From: GCA-002050365 sp038235165
Lineage (GTDB): Bacteria > Acidobacteriota > Blastocatellia > Pyrinomonadales > Pyrinomonadaceae
Reading direction: 5' to 3'
Length of the DNA: 64,000 nucleotides
NCBI GenBank assembly: GCA_038235165.1
Contig: JBBSUG010000025.1
Coordinates: forward strand, 3,571 to 67,570
Positions within the stretch are counted from its first letter, which is position 1, and each line of letters begins with the position of its first letter. Below are positions 9,161 to 17,997 of this stretch, piece by piece. A model generated the notes under the pieces. The model ran no database searches, was not told where the DNA came from, and worked only from the letters and a program-made list of their open reading frames with translations. A program made the position numbers and the translations under genes.

Positions 9161-10032
9161 CAGACAATAGAAAAGACAGATTGCTGGAACTTCTCGCCGA
9201 TCAAATGCTTTTTGGTTTAAGCGAGCAGGAATTAATGGAACTTAAACAATCTAAAATTCAATTCCCCGATTGGAACAACTTCGATAATTTTGAGGCGGCG
9301 GCGGCGGCAATCGGTCTGTCCAATCTTAAAATAGTTCCTTTGCCTGATAATCTTCGCTCAAAAATTTTAGCTGACTCTGCTTCTTATCTCAATCCGGCAC
9401 AGAGTTCTCAAAATGCTTCGAATTATGATCGAGACAGAAATTTGACAATTCCCGTTTCTGCACCTAAAGCTGTCAGACATACCGTTCCGGTTACCGAAAA
9501 ACGCCCTTTTTGGCAGTGGCTGGGTTGGGGATTTGCAGCAGCAGCCTGTGCTTTATTGATCGCAAATTTGTGGCTGACACGCTTTCAGAAGGTTTCCGAA
9601 ATTGCCAAAAACCCGCAGGTTGTCGAAACGCCGGTTCCGCAATTAACTGAATCAGCCAAGCGCGATCAGCTTGTTTCGGCAGCCCCTGATCTGGTCAAAT
9701 CGGTTTTGGAAACGCCGAAAGGCGCGCAGAGTATCACCGGCGAGGTTGTTTGGAGCAACTCTTTGCAGAAAGGATATGTTACATTTCGGGGATTGCCCGC
9801 CAACGACCCCGCTAAAGAAACATATCAGCTTTGGATTGTGGATGAAAATCAAGACCCGAAAACTCCGGTCAACGGCGGAATTTTCAATGCTCAGGCAAAC
9901 GGTGAAATTATTGTCCCGATCAATGCTGAACTGAAAATCAAAAAACCGAAATTGTTTGCCGTGACTCAAGAAAAACCCGGCGGAGTGGTAGTTTCCAAGC
10001 AGGAAAAGTTAATTGCTTTTGCCAAAATTTAA
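9157..10032 (+). CDS. Membrane anti-sigma factor, RskA type
   Basis: 291 residues. The N-terminal cytoplasmic part (about 1-90) would bind the sigma factor; it contains LLADQMLFGLSEQELMEL, the region known from RskA-like anti-sigma domains, and lacks the zinc HxxxCxxC motif. A single membrane segment (WQWLGWGFAAAACALLIANL, about residues 112-131) follows. The outer C-terminal RskA domain contains GEVVWSNSLQKGYVTFRGLP, YQLWIVDEN and a final PGGVVVSKQEK. It probably keeps the upstream sigma factor inactive until proteolysis. The four-base overlap gives coupled translation. Confidence 0.9.
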   Translation: MTDNRKDRLLELLADQMLFGLSEQELMELKQSKIQFPDWNNFDNFEAAAAAIGLSNLKIVPLPDNLRSKILADSASYLNPAQSSQNASNYDRDRNLTIPVSAPKAVRHTVPVTEKRPFWQWLGWGFAAAACALLIANLWLTRFQKVSEIAKNPQVVETPVPQLTESAKRDQLVSAAPDLVKSVLETPKGAQSITGEVVWSNSLQKGYVTFRGLPANDPAKETYQLWIVDENQDPKTPVNGGIFNAQANGEIIVPINAELKIKKPKLFAVTQEKPGGVVVSKQEKLIAFAKI

Positions 10033-10066
10033 TTTAACAACAATTCATTCTGTAATTGTTGATCCC

Positions 10067-10108
10067 AATAAGAAAGCCCGATTTATTGTTAAATCGGGCT
10101 TTCTTATT
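10067..10108. terminator. Bidirectional intrinsic terminator
   Basis: Perfect 19-bp stem around a TTGT loop, with core AGAAAGCCCGATTTA and its complement, and T-rich ends in both directions. It lies between the converging anti-sigma gene and the small zinc-ribbon gene and can serve both. Confidence 0.9.
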
Positions 10109-10112
10109 TTGT

Positions 10113-10370
10113 TTAATTTTCTTGATAGGAAATATCCGGCGGATAATGAAACGGTCCCGATGTTCTCAATGATTTAGCGTCAAAGTGTTTACGTGCGCCG
10201 CAGTTCAAACAGGCACGGTATGAGGCGTTTCTGTTCGTGAACGGTCGGCTTAATCGTTTATGCCAACATCCGAAAATTTTCCCGATGATGCCAATTTTGC
10301 CGCCGAATGCTCCGTTTGTTCGAGTTATGTACGCTTCGGCTATTCGATTTTGATCTAAAACTGCTTGCAT
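10113..10370 (-). CDS. Small zinc-ribbon-like hypothetical protein
   Basis: 85 residues; product not characterised. FGCWHKRLSRPFT and YRACLNCGARKHFD hold Cys35, His37, Cys54 and Cys57, an arrangement that could bind one zinc ion. A strong TAAGGAG site lies 8 to 9 bases before the ATG, supporting a real gene. Similar short proteins with a CWHK...CxxCG pattern are known from other Acidobacteria-type genomes, to my recollection. No membrane segment or signal peptide. Function unknown; a role in nucleic-acid or protein binding is only a guess. Confidence 0.7.
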   Translation of the reverse strand: MQAVLDQNRIAEAYITRTNGAFGGKIGIIGKIFGCWHKRLSRPFTNRNASYRACLNCGARKHFDAKSLRTSGPFHYPPDISYQEN

Positions 10371-10482
10371 TTTCTTTTCTCCTTATATTTTTTTGTCAAT
10401 GTGAGTCATTGTTTTCAAGACGCAACGACGGGGAAAGTTTTGCACTACTGTTTGATGTTCTGTTTCCGGTAAAGTTTGTCTT

Positions 10483-10513
10483 TTGCAGAATCTGTAACGT
10501 TCAGTGTTATAAT
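10483..10513 (+). promoter_or_regulatory. Possible promoter of the S1/P1 nuclease gene
   Basis: Perfect -10 box TATAAT at 10508-10513; the nearest -35-like hexamer TTGCAG (10483-10488) is at a 19-base spacing, longer than usual. It lies about 70 bases before the start codon. Confidence 0.4.
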
Positions 10514-10581
10514 ACTTTCTCAGGGCTTTTTTTAGTTTTTGTTTTTGCTGAGATTGCCCTTATGTCCAATTAAGAATATAT

Positions 10582-11550
10582 ATGAGAAATAAAACTTTCA
10601 AACTTCTGTTTTTACTTATAATAACGTTTTCCTCTTTTTCGACGGTTTCAGCCTGGGATGATACCGGGCATAAACTTGTTGCCTACATCGCGTGGCAGCA
10701 GATGTCTCCGCAAGCGCGTGACCAAGCCTTCAAATTGCTTATGAGCGCACCGGAAGACTCTGATTTGAGTGTTTTTTATTTACAGGATTCCCGTTCAGAG
10801 GCGGCTAAACGGCTCGAACTTTTTATGGTTGACAGCACTTGGGCTGACATCGTTCGGGATAAAAAATTTAAAAATCGTTTTGAAAATTATCATAAAGGGG
10901 ATTGGCATTACTCCGATACTTTTTGGCGGGACATTAACGGCAAAACTGAAGTTCTCAGCGATTTCGCTGAATCCGGCGGCAAAGCGATGATACAAATCGG
11001 TATTTTCGACAAAACACTTCGTGATCCTTCTGCTCCCGTTGAGGATAAAGCGATTGCACTAGCCTGGATTCTCCATCTCGTCGGTGACATTCATCAACCC
11101 CTGCATACTTCTGGAAGGATTACCGAACTCGAATCGAAAGGCGATCAGGGCGGAAATTCGTTTTTACTTTCTCCAAAAGATGCCGTTGGCGAAAATCGCT
11201 TGAATCTACATTGGTTTTGGGATTCGATTGTCGGAAGAAACATTCCGCGATTTTACGATGCCTGCGATTCCAATTACCTGCCGCCGATTGCTAATGAAAT
11301 TATGCAGAACTATCCTCTCGCCAAACTCCAAAATCGTGTTGAACCGCTTCAATTTGACAAGTGGCAGCAGGAGAGTTTTCAAGTTGCTTTTACAAAACTT
11401 TATCCGTCAACCCTGATTCGATACGAAGCCCCTTCTGAATCTTATAAAAAAATGGCTTTCCAAATTGCTCAGGAGCAAATAGCTTTAGCCGGATATCGTC
11501 TGGGAAATATGCTCAATCAAATTCTTGATCCTCCCGCCAAATCCAAGTGA
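10582..11550 (+). CDS. Secreted S1/P1-type nuclease
   Basis: 322 residues. A signal peptide (about 1-24, ending TVSA) is followed directly by Trp25 in WDDTGH; the free N-terminal Trp and this His bind zinc in S1/P1 nucleases and phospholipase C relatives. Further zinc ligands lie in HYSDTFW, ILHLVGDIHQPLH and NLHWFWDSIVG. Enzymes of this family cut single-stranded nucleic acids and remove 3' phosphates outside the cytoplasm. The gene stands alone between two terminators. Confidence 0.92.
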   Translation: MRNKTFKLLFLLIITFSSFSTVSAWDDTGHKLVAYIAWQQMSPQARDQAFKLLMSAPEDSDLSVFYLQDSRSEAAKRLELFMVDSTWADIVRDKKFKNRFENYHKGDWHYSDTFWRDINGKTEVLSDFAESGGKAMIQIGIFDKTLRDPSAPVEDKAIALAWILHLVGDIHQPLHTSGRITELESKGDQGGNSFLLSPKDAVGENRLNLHWFWDSIVGRNIPRFYDACDSNYLPPIANEIMQNYPLAKLQNRVEPLQFDKWQQESFQVAFTKLYPSTLIRYEAPSESYKKMAFQIAQEQIALAGYRLGNMLNQILDPPAKSK

Positions 11551-11595
11551 AATTCTAATAAATACTTTTCTCAAACGATCTGCTTGAGAAATTTT

Positions 11596-11671
11596 AGCCG
11601 CGAACAAATACAAAAAATCACGAATAACTATAGTAATAGTTATTCGTGATTTTTTGTATTTGTTCGCGGCT
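11596..11671. terminator. Very long perfect palindrome acting as bidirectional terminator
   Basis: 35-bp arms with no mismatch (11596-11630 and 11637-11671) around a six-base loop, flanked by T-rich sequence on the right. It separates the converging nuclease and tatC genes. Arm length is far beyond an ordinary terminator; the word content (GAACAAATAC, ATCACGAATAA) resembles dispersed palindromes of bacterial genomes, so it may be a small mobile element reused as terminator. Confidence 0.8.
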
Positions 11672-11756
11672 TTCTTTTTACTTTTTTGTATCTTTCGCTA
11701 ATTGATCCTGTTTTTTCTTTTATTTTTGCTCATCAAAATATTTTGTCCTGCACTTT

Positions 11757-12821
11757 TTATATAATATCCATATCTTCGTCTGTTTTTCTTTTTTTGCCGA
11801 AAAACCAGGCAATGAAAATTGATACTATATATAAAACCACCATCGGAGCGGCAAAAAGCATCATATTCGGAATGTCCGGTGTCGGCGATGCTACTGCGGC
11901 GACCACTAAAATTACAATTAGCGCAATCTTCCAGCTTTTTATCAAAAGTCGGGCTGATATTATCCCGATTCTGGCTAATACATAAGCAATGGCGGGCATT
12001 TGAAAGATTAATCCCATTGCCAATATGATAATCGTGATCAGATCAAAATAATCGCTTGCCTTTAAGAATAAACGAAACTCCGATCCTATCCCGAGCAAAT
12101 ATTTAGCTGCCGGCGGAAAAAGTATGTAATAGGCGAAAGCTGCCCCCAAAACGAACGAGACTGATGAAAGTGCGATAAACGGGGTTACGTATGAGCGTTC
12201 GTGTCTGTATAACGCCGGTGAAATGAATCCCCAAATTTGCCAGAGCAGAAATGGGATTGACAGCGCGATTGCCGCATACAACGAAACTGTTACGTACAGT
12301 GTAAATGGTTCGATTGCAGTAGTTACAATCATTCTCTCTTCCGCGCTCGGCTCACTTTTATCAAGCGCGTTGAAATCCACCGGAAGTCTTATGCCCTTAG
12401 GTATAATTGCATTGCTTGTAATTATCGGCTCGTCTGTAAAAAGTCCTATTTCTTCTTGTCCGTCATTTTCTACTTTCGCGGTCACCGAAGTTCCGGGTGA
12501 TACTATCGTAATTCCCAGTTTTGTCGCTCTGTCAAAAACGTAACGTCCTGTATCACCCTCCTTCAAATTATCCAGCGATAATACTTTTTCGTCCCCGGTC
12601 AACCCCTTTACCGGAATTTCTCGTCTTTCGGCTTCTGATATTGCTTTTCTGATCGGTATTGATAGGAAGTCGTAAATCTTACCAGACACAAACCAACATA
12701 ATGTAAATGCTACAACTAATATTATTACTGAATTTACTAATCGTCGTCGCAGTTCATCTAAATGTCCCAAAAACGACATTTGACCACCAATTTCTTCACT
12801 CTTTACCTCTTCTGTTTCCAT
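11757..12821 (-). CDS. tatC: Sec-independent protein translocase TatC with enlarged periplasmic loop
   Basis: 354 residues, about 100 more than ordinary TatC. The N-terminus has the signature FLGHLDELRRRL (17-28), the site that recognises twin-arginine signal peptides, then the first membrane helix. About 100 hydrophilic residues follow (roughly 60-165) before EPFTLYVTVSL restores the normal TatC pattern with five more membrane helices. The extra residues fall in the first periplasmic loop. TatC with TatB forms the receptor for folded exported proteins. tatB lies 24 bases upstream on the same strand. Confidence 0.95.
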   Translation of the reverse strand: METEEVKSEEIGGQMSFLGHLDELRRRLVNSVIILVVAFTLCWFVSGKIYDFLSIPIRKAISEAERREIPVKGLTGDEKVLSLDNLKEGDTGRYVFDRATKLGITIVSPGTSVTAKVENDGQEEIGLFTDEPIITSNAIIPKGIRLPVDFNALDKSEPSAEERMIVTTAIEPFTLYVTVSLYAAIALSIPFLLWQIWGFISPALYRHERSYVTPFIALSSVSFVLGAAFAYYILFPPAAKYLLGIGSEFRLFLKASDYFDLITIIILAMGLIFQMPAIAYVLARIGIISARLLIKSWKIALIVILVVAAVASPTPDIPNMMLFAAPMVVLYIVSIFIAWFFGKKRKTDEDMDII

Positions 12822-12845
12822 TAATAATGTTTTTATTGGTGATTT

Positions 12846-13238
12846 TTATAACCAGTTGCTTTTATCCGTCAAAATTTCTCCGATCTTTTCAGGCTCATTT
12901 ATTTTTTCTCTCGGGAAACTTTTATCGAAATCTTCCCGGCTCATTTTCTTTACTTCCGGTTTCGATAGATTTTCATTTTTTGGCACGGTAACTTCTTCGT
13001 TTCTTCCCAACATTTTATTCAAACCGGTTTCGATACTGTTTTCCCCTTCGTTGAAACCCGCTTCCCGTTCCCAAGTCTTTTTAAAGTCATCGGTTGAACG
13101 TCTAAATTCCGTCATTACTTTTCCGATTGTTTTGGCTAATTCCGGTATTTTTCTCGGACCGAATATTATCATCGCAACCAACCCTATTAACATTAATTCT
13201 GATGTCCCGATTGATTCAAATATAAATATGTATTGCAT
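12846..13238 (-). CDS. tatB: Sec-independent translocase subunit TatB/TatA-like
   Basis: 130 residues. One short N-terminal membrane helix, the hinge FGPRKIPELAKTIG, an amphipathic helix with FRRSTDDFKKTWERE, and a charged tail. The Glu in the membrane helix region (SELMLIG) and the gene order before tatC favour TatB. It would pair with TatC in substrate recognition. Two more TatA-like genes lie at 27282-27885, which probably supply the pore-forming TatA. Confidence 0.85.
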   Translation of the reverse strand: MQYIFIFESIGTSELMLIGLVAMIIFGPRKIPELAKTIGKVMTEFRRSTDDFKKTWEREAGFNEGENSIETGLNKMLGRNEEVTVPKNENLSKPEVKKMSREDFDKSFPREKINEPEKIGEILTDKSNWL

Positions 13239-13300
13239 TTTTTAACTACCCCGACAAATCAAAAATTCGAGCTTAAGTCTTTTATAATCAACAAGTTATA

Positions 13301-14326
13301 CTACTCGACTTCTATTAAATTTTCGCCGAACAATTCTACTTTTCCAACTATTTCGGCACTTTTGACTTCCCTCATAAATTCGGCTGCTTTATCAGGCTGT
13401 AAACTTATCAGCAAGCCGCCCGCTGTTTGCGGATCGAACAATGCGCTTTTCATTTCATTTGAAATATCTTGTCTGAATTTGATGTTTTCCCCAACATAAA
13501 CTCGATTGTTCGTATCCCCTCTCGTCAGCATTTTTTCCTTTATCAATTGTATTACATCTGTCAATAAATTAATTCTCTCCGAATCAATTCTCAATGTTAC
13601 CTTGCTCGCTTTTGCCAATTCAAAAGCGTGTCCCAAAAATCCGAATCCGGTTATATCTGTACAGCCGTTTGCTCCTAATATTTGCATTACATTTGATGCT
13701 TCTTTTGCCGAAGTTGTCATTGTTTTTAACGCTTCCTCTTCAGCTTTTTTGCTCGCCTTTCCAAATTTTATTGCCGTGTTGATAACGCCTGTTCCTAAGG
13801 GTTTTGTTAATATTAAAACATCTGCCGGTTTTGCTCCCGAATTTTTTATTATCTTTTTTGGATTTATCGTTCCCGTCACCGAATATCCAAATTTTATCTC
13901 TTGGTCGTCCACCGAATGCCCGCCTAGAACTGCAATTTCCTCTTTATTCAGTTGTTCCTGTCCGCCTTTCAAAATTTCCCCTAAAATATTCCAGTCACCT
14001 TTTTGCGGGAAACAAACAATTGAAAGTGCGGTCAAAGGTTTGCCTCCCATCGCATATATATCATTTACCGAATTTATCGCGGCAATTTGCCCGTATGTTT
14101 TTGGGTCGTCTGCCACCGGCGTAAAAAAATCCACAGTTTGAACCAAAGCTAATTCATCGTTTATTTTAAATACACCAGCATCGTCAGATGTTTCAAAGCC
14201 AACCAGCACATCTGATGTAAAATTTTGTTTCGGTAATTTACTCAAAACTTGAGCAAGGTCGCCAGGTGCGAGTTTTGCCACTCAACCCGCACTCGCTGCC
14301 ATTTCTGTTAGTCTTATTTTTTTCAT
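13301..14326 (-). CDS. selD: Selenide, water dikinase (selenophosphate synthase), probable selenoprotein
   Basis: Read from the ATG at 14326 the protein is 341 residues: MKKIRLTEMAASAG, then an in-frame TGA (14282-14284, codon 15), then VAKLAPGDLAQVLSKLP and the rest. A plain ORF call begins only after the TGA and loses the catalytic segment. In E. coli SelD the catalytic Cys17 sits in AGCGCK; here AG-UGA-VAK aligns the UGA exactly with that residue. SelD with selenocysteine at this position is known from several bacteria and archaea. The enzyme makes selenophosphate from selenide and ATP. Motifs GFETSDDAGVF and ALSIVCFPQ fit the family. It follows parB by 13 bases. Confidence 0.92.
14243..14277 (-). 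promoter_or_regulatory. Candidate bacterial SECIS hairpin of selD
   Basis: Directly after the UGA the mRNA can form a stem CAAAACT / AGTTTTG (DNA 14271-14277 and 14243-14249) with three more inner pairs GCA/TGC and an 11-base loop containing GGCGA. Bacterial SECIS elements bind SelB and lie at about this distance from the UGA. The pairing is seen by eye; SelB binding is inferred. Confidence 0.5.
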
Positions 14327-14339
14327 AATTTCGCCAAAT

Positions 14340-15203
14340 TTACTTCTGATTGTTGATTATTTCGTAAATTCTATCAAGATCATCGTCGCCATAATATTCT
14401 ATTTCAATCTTTCCGCCCGTCCCTTTCCCGTCTGGTATTATTTTAACCTGTGAACTCAATAAACGCCTTAATTTCGTTTCTGCACTTTTTACATTCGGGT
14501 TAATAACTAGGCTAACCTCTTCATTTACAACACTTTGATTATCCCTTTTAATTCTTTTTACTACTTTTTCGGTCTCTCTGACTGAAAGTGACATTTCCAT
14601 TATTTTTTGTGCGATAACTCTCTGTGTTTCGACATCTTCCGCCATTAATAATGCCCGTCCGTGACCGGCTGAAATTTTTTCAAACTCCACGAGATGTTGT
14701 ATATCATCCGGTAATTTTAACAACCGGAGGCACGTTGTTATTACTGTTCTGTTTTTCCCAACTCTTTCTGCAATCATTTCTTGAGTTAAACCGACTTTTT
14801 CTACCAAATTTCTGTACGCTCTCGCTTCCTCTATCGCGTTTAATTCCTGTCTCTGTATGTTTTCAATCAAAGCCAGTTCGAGTAATTTTTCATCTGCGAT
14901 ATTTTTAACTATCGCCGGTATTTTTTGCAACCCGGCTTTCTGTGATGCCCGCCATCTTCTTTCACCAGCGACGATTTCATATTTTCCATCCTTTTTTCTG
15001 ACTATTATAGGTTGAACAATTCCGTTCACCCGGATTGACTGAGCTAAATCTTCCAGTGCTTCTTCTTCAAATCTCGTTCTAGGTTGTTCTCCATTTGGTT
15101 TGATCAAATCTAAATCAATTTCCAGTAGTTCTTCTTCATTACCTTCATTGTTTTCTTCGCCTAATAGTGCGCTCAGTCCCCTTCCCAAAACTTTTCTACT
15201 CAT
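14340..15203 (-). CDS. parB: Chromosome partitioning protein ParB
   Basis: 287 residues. N-terminal ParB/Srx CTPase domain with LIKPNGEQPRTRFEEEAL and GERRWRASQKAGL (arginine-rich C-motif region), central helix-turn-helix (LTQEMIAERVGKNRTVI), and a C-terminal dimer domain after about residue 225. It binds parS sites near the origin and with ParA segregates the chromosome. It overlaps parA by 8 bases. No sequence close to the consensus parS palindrome was seen in this window by eye. Confidence 0.95.
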   Translation of the reverse strand: MSRKVLGRGLSALLGEENNEGNEEELLEIDLDLIKPNGEQPRTRFEEEALEDLAQSIRVNGIVQPIIVRKKDGKYEIVAGERRWRASQKAGLQKIPAIVKNIADEKLLELALIENIQRQELNAIEEARAYRNLVEKVGLTQEMIAERVGKNRTVITTCLRLLKLPDDIQHLVEFEKISAGHGRALLMAEDVETQRVIAQKIMEMSLSVRETEKVVKRIKRDNQSVVNEEVSLVINPNVKSAETKLRRLLSSQVKIIPDGKGTGGKIEIEYYGDDDLDRIYEIINNQK

Positions 15204-15957
15204 GGCTCAGTATCTCCTTTGCTAATTGAATATAACTCTCCGCCCCTCTTGATCTTATGTCATATAATATAATTGGTTTTCCATAACTTGGTGCTTCGGC
15301 TAAACGAACATTTCTCGGTATAACTGTCTTTAAAACCTGTGAGCCATAAAAATCCCGTAAATCTTGAGCCACTGCCGCCGATAAATTTGTTCTTTCGTCA
15401 TACATCGTCAACAATAACCCTTCGATTACTAATTGTGGATTCAGCCCTCTTCTTAATCTTGCCAGCGTATCGAATAACTCAGTTACTCCTTCTAATGCAT
15501 AATACTCACATTGAATCGGGACTAATAGTGAATCTGCTGCCGTCAGACCGTTTATTGTCAAAAGCCCGAGCGAAGGTGGACAGTCTATTATAATATAATC
15601 AAAATTTTCTTTTACTTCTGTTAATATTTTTTTTAATTTATATTCTCTCTCCTTTTCCTCAACTAACTCGACTTCCGCTCCGGCAAGATTTTTGTCCGAC
15701 GGCAACACCCACAATAACGGTAATTCAGTCTTTTGAATTACATTTTCTAATTTTTCCCCCAGAATTAACACGTTGTATAGTGTTTTCTGAGAAATCGTTC
15801 TTTTTATTCCTGATCCTGATGTTGAATTTCCCTGTGGGTCGGCATCCACTAATAAAACTTTCTTTTCTTCAACTGCTAACCCGGCTGATAGATTGACAGC
15901 GGTTGTTGTTTTTCCAACCCCACCCTTTTGGTTTGCTATGGCTATTATTTTTCCCAT
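15196..15957 (-). CDS. parA: Chromosome partitioning ATPase ParA (Soj)
   Basis: 253 residues. Deviant Walker A KGGVGKTTT at about 11-19, Walker A' IIIDCPPSLG near 125, and the usual PIQCEYYALEG. This MinD/ParA-type ATPase moves ParB-parS complexes and also modulates DnaA in some bacteria. It is the first gene of parA-parB-selD-tatB-tatC on this strand; the neighbourhood mnmG-parA-parB next to dnaN and dnaA is the classic origin region. Confidence 0.96.
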   Translation of the reverse strand: MGKIIAIANQKGGVGKTTTAVNLSAGLAVEEKKVLLVDADPQGNSTSGSGIKRTISQKTLYNVLILGEKLENVIQKTELPLLWVLPSDKNLAGAEVELVEEKEREYKLKKILTEVKENFDYIIIDCPPSLGLLTINGLTAADSLLVPIQCEYYALEGVTELFDTLARLRRGLNPQLVIEGLLLTMYDERTNLSAAVAQDLRDFYGSQVLKTVIPRNVRLAEAPSYGKPIILYDIRSRGAESYIQLAKEILSHE

Positions 15958-16038
15958 ATTGATAAATATTTACTGGTTTTTTATTTCTAATAAATTTAAC
16001 ACATTTTATCTTTTCCAACTAATTGTTAGTAGAAGTAG

Positions 16039-16086
16039 TGTGGCACGTTTTACATCTGCAACACACAAAATGTAAAACGTGCCACA
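16039..16086. repeat. Perfect 17-bp inverted repeat between mnmG and parA
   Basis: Arms TGTGGCACGTTTTACAT (16039-16055) and its exact complement (16070-16086) around a 14-base loop. No T-run follows on the transcribed strand, so it is a poor terminator for mnmG. It may be a protein-binding site or a small dispersed palindrome; it is unlike the consensus parS TGTTTCACGTGAAACA apart from the central CACGT. Confidence 0.7.
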
Positions 16087-16110
16087 TTGATATAGAAAAA
16101 AAAAAAGGAA

Positions 16111-17997
16111 TTAGTTAGGCGGCGAATGTTTGTTAATGGTCAAACCAACCAGAACAATGGAAACAGCAGAGGGTGTCAAACCCGGAATATTACGAATTTG
16201 CCCAAAGGTTTGAGGTTTTGCACGTTCTAACCTTTCAGCCATTTCGTGTGAAAGACCGCTTAAATTACTGAAATCAAAATTAAGAGGAACTTTAAGAAAA
16301 TCGTTATGATTGGTTCGCTCATTAGCATTACGTTGATTTTCGATGTAGCCACTGTATAGAGAATCAGCTAAAGTAGTTTCAAGTTCAGAAATATTTATTT
16401 GAGATTGAATATCAACGGGTAACAACTTGTAAATTAAATCTGACGTTACGCCCTGTCTTTGTGAAAGCTGTGAAAGATTTATCACATCACCGAGGTCACA
16501 ATTTAAAAGTTGAGAAATAGTTGTATATTTCACATCCGAACGTTTAAAACGGGTATTAACCAAAACATTTCGCAGATTGGCGAGGCGGTCTCTCTTCCTG
16601 TTAAATTTCTCCCAAACGCCGTCTCCCAGCAAACCAATCTCTCTGCCTTTAGGAGACAAGCGCCGGTCGGCATTATCATGACGAAGGGTAAGCCTTGCTT
16701 CGGCACGGGATGTGAAAATACGATAAGGTTCATCAACGCCGTGACGTATTAAATCATCAACTAAAACACCGATATAGGCTTCATCCCGTCGAAGCCCGAA
16801 ACTTTCACGATTCTGAGAATGACAGGCGGCATTGATACCCGCCATCAATCCCTGACAGGCGGCTTCTTCATAACCCGTAGTTCCATTTATTTGACCGGCT
16901 AGAAAAAGACCGCTGAGACGGATAGTTTCTAAGGTCGGTTTTAGTTCTCTGGGATCAATAAAATCATATTCGATGGCGTAGCCGGGTCGAATAATTTTAA
17001 CATTTTCAAAACCATCAATCATTTTCAAAAGCGAACTTTGCAAATCGGACGGCAGGGAAGTCGAAAAACCATTTAGATAAACTTCATTGGTATTGTGACC
17101 TTCAGGTTCGAGAAAAAGTTGGTGGCGATCTTTCTCAGCAAACTTTACAACTTTATCTTCGATGGACGGACAGTATCTTGGTCCAACCCCTTTAATCTTC
17201 CCCGAATAAAGCGGCGATTGATGTAGATTTTCACGAATAGTATTGTGAAGAAGTTCATTCGTGTATCCGATGTGACAATTGATTTGCGGCTGAGTTATTT
17301 CTTTCGTTGAAAAAGAAAATGCCACGGGATTTTCATCTGGCGGTTGTGATTCAAACGCATCCCAATCAATAGTCCTGCCGTCGAGTCTAGGCGGCGTTCC
17401 CGTTTTTAATCGACCAACCGGAAAGCCCAATTTTTTCAGACTGTCTGCAAGTTCTATCGAAGCAGGTTCACCGGCACGACCGGCAGAGAATGTTTTATTA
17501 CCTGTATGAATTTTGCCGTTGAGAAAAGTCCCGGCGGCAATTACCACTGATTTAGCTCTAAACTTACGAGTATCCTGTAATTCGACACCGATAACCTTAT
17601 TATTCTCAACAATTAGATCAATTACCAAACCTTGGCGAAGATGAAGGTTTGAAGTAGCCTCAAGAACACTCCTCATTTCTGTTCGATACAGAGAACGATC
17701 TGCCTGTGCGCGGGGAGATTGGACAGCCGGACCGCGGGAACGATTAAGAAGTCGGAATTGGATGCCGGTTCGGTCAATAACATTTCCCATGATGCCGCCG
17801 AGTGCATCAATTTCCCGAACGATATGTCCTTTGGCAATGCCGCCGATAGCCGGATTGCAGGACATCTGACCGACTAGATCTAAATTTAGAGTAACGAGAG
17901 CAGTTTCGGAACCGAGACGGGCAGCGGATGAAGCGGCTTCACAACCAGCGTGACCGGCACCCACTACAATAACATCAAAAACTTCATCAAAAATCAT
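16111..17997 (-). CDS. mnmG: tRNA uridine-5-carboxymethylaminomethyl modification enzyme MnmG (GidA)
   Basis: 628 residues. N-terminal FAD-binding Rossmann motif VVGAGHAGCEAA, then SCNPAIGGIAKGH, the two GidA signatures GPRYCPSIEDKVV and GYEEAACQGLMAG, and a C-terminal helical domain that binds MnmE and tRNA. With MnmE it modifies the wobble uridine of tRNAs reading split-box codons. Full length. Its position between parA and dnaN matches many origin regions; mnmE is not in the window. Confidence 0.97.
   Translation of the reverse strand: MIFDEVFDVIVVGAGHAGCEAASSAARLGSETALVTLNLDLVGQMSCNPAIGGIAKGHIVREIDALGGIMGNVIDRTGIQFRLLNRSRGPAVQSPRAQADRSLYRTEMRSVLEATSNLHLRQGLVIDLIVENNKVIGVELQDTRKFRAKSVVIAAGTFLNGKIHTGNKTFSAGRAGEPASIELADSLKKLGFPVGRLKTGTPPRLDGRTIDWDAFESQPPDENPVAFSFSTKEITQPQINCHIGYTNELLHNTIRENLHQSPLYSGKIKGVGPRYCPSIEDKVVKFAEKDRHQLFLEPEGHNTNEVYLNGFSTSLPSDLQSSLLKMIDGFENVKIIRPGYAIEYDFIDPRELKPTLETIRLSGLFLAGQINGTTGYEEAACQGLMAGINAACHSQNRESFGLRRDEAYIGVLVDDLIRHGVDEPYRIFTSRAEARLTLRHDNADRRLSPKGREIGLLGDGVWEKFNRKRDRLANLRNVLVNTRFKRSDVKYTTISQLLNCDLGDVINLSQLSQRQGVTSDLIYKLLPVDIQSQINISELETTLADSLYSGYIENQRNANERTNHNDFLKVPLNFDFSNLSGLSHEMAERLERAKPQTFGQIRNIPGLTPSAVSIVLVGLTINKHSPPN

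Noticed and set aside
10307..10573. 88-residue plus-strand ORF before the S1/P1 nuclease gene
   Set aside because: Overlaps the zinc-ribbon gene antisense, hydrophobic by chance in T-rich DNA, no ribosome binding site.
13280..13290. Promoter with TTATAATC between tatB and selD
   Set aside because: The box is on the plus strand while both flanking genes are on the minus strand.
13301..14281. selD starting at the GTG after the TGA
   Set aside because: This removes the conserved catalytic segment; the region upstream is in frame and conserved up to the ATG at 14326, so the TGA is read as selenocysteine.
16039..16086. Terminator of mnmG
   Set aside because: The hairpin is strong but no T run follows on the minus strand, and the position near parA fits a binding site better.
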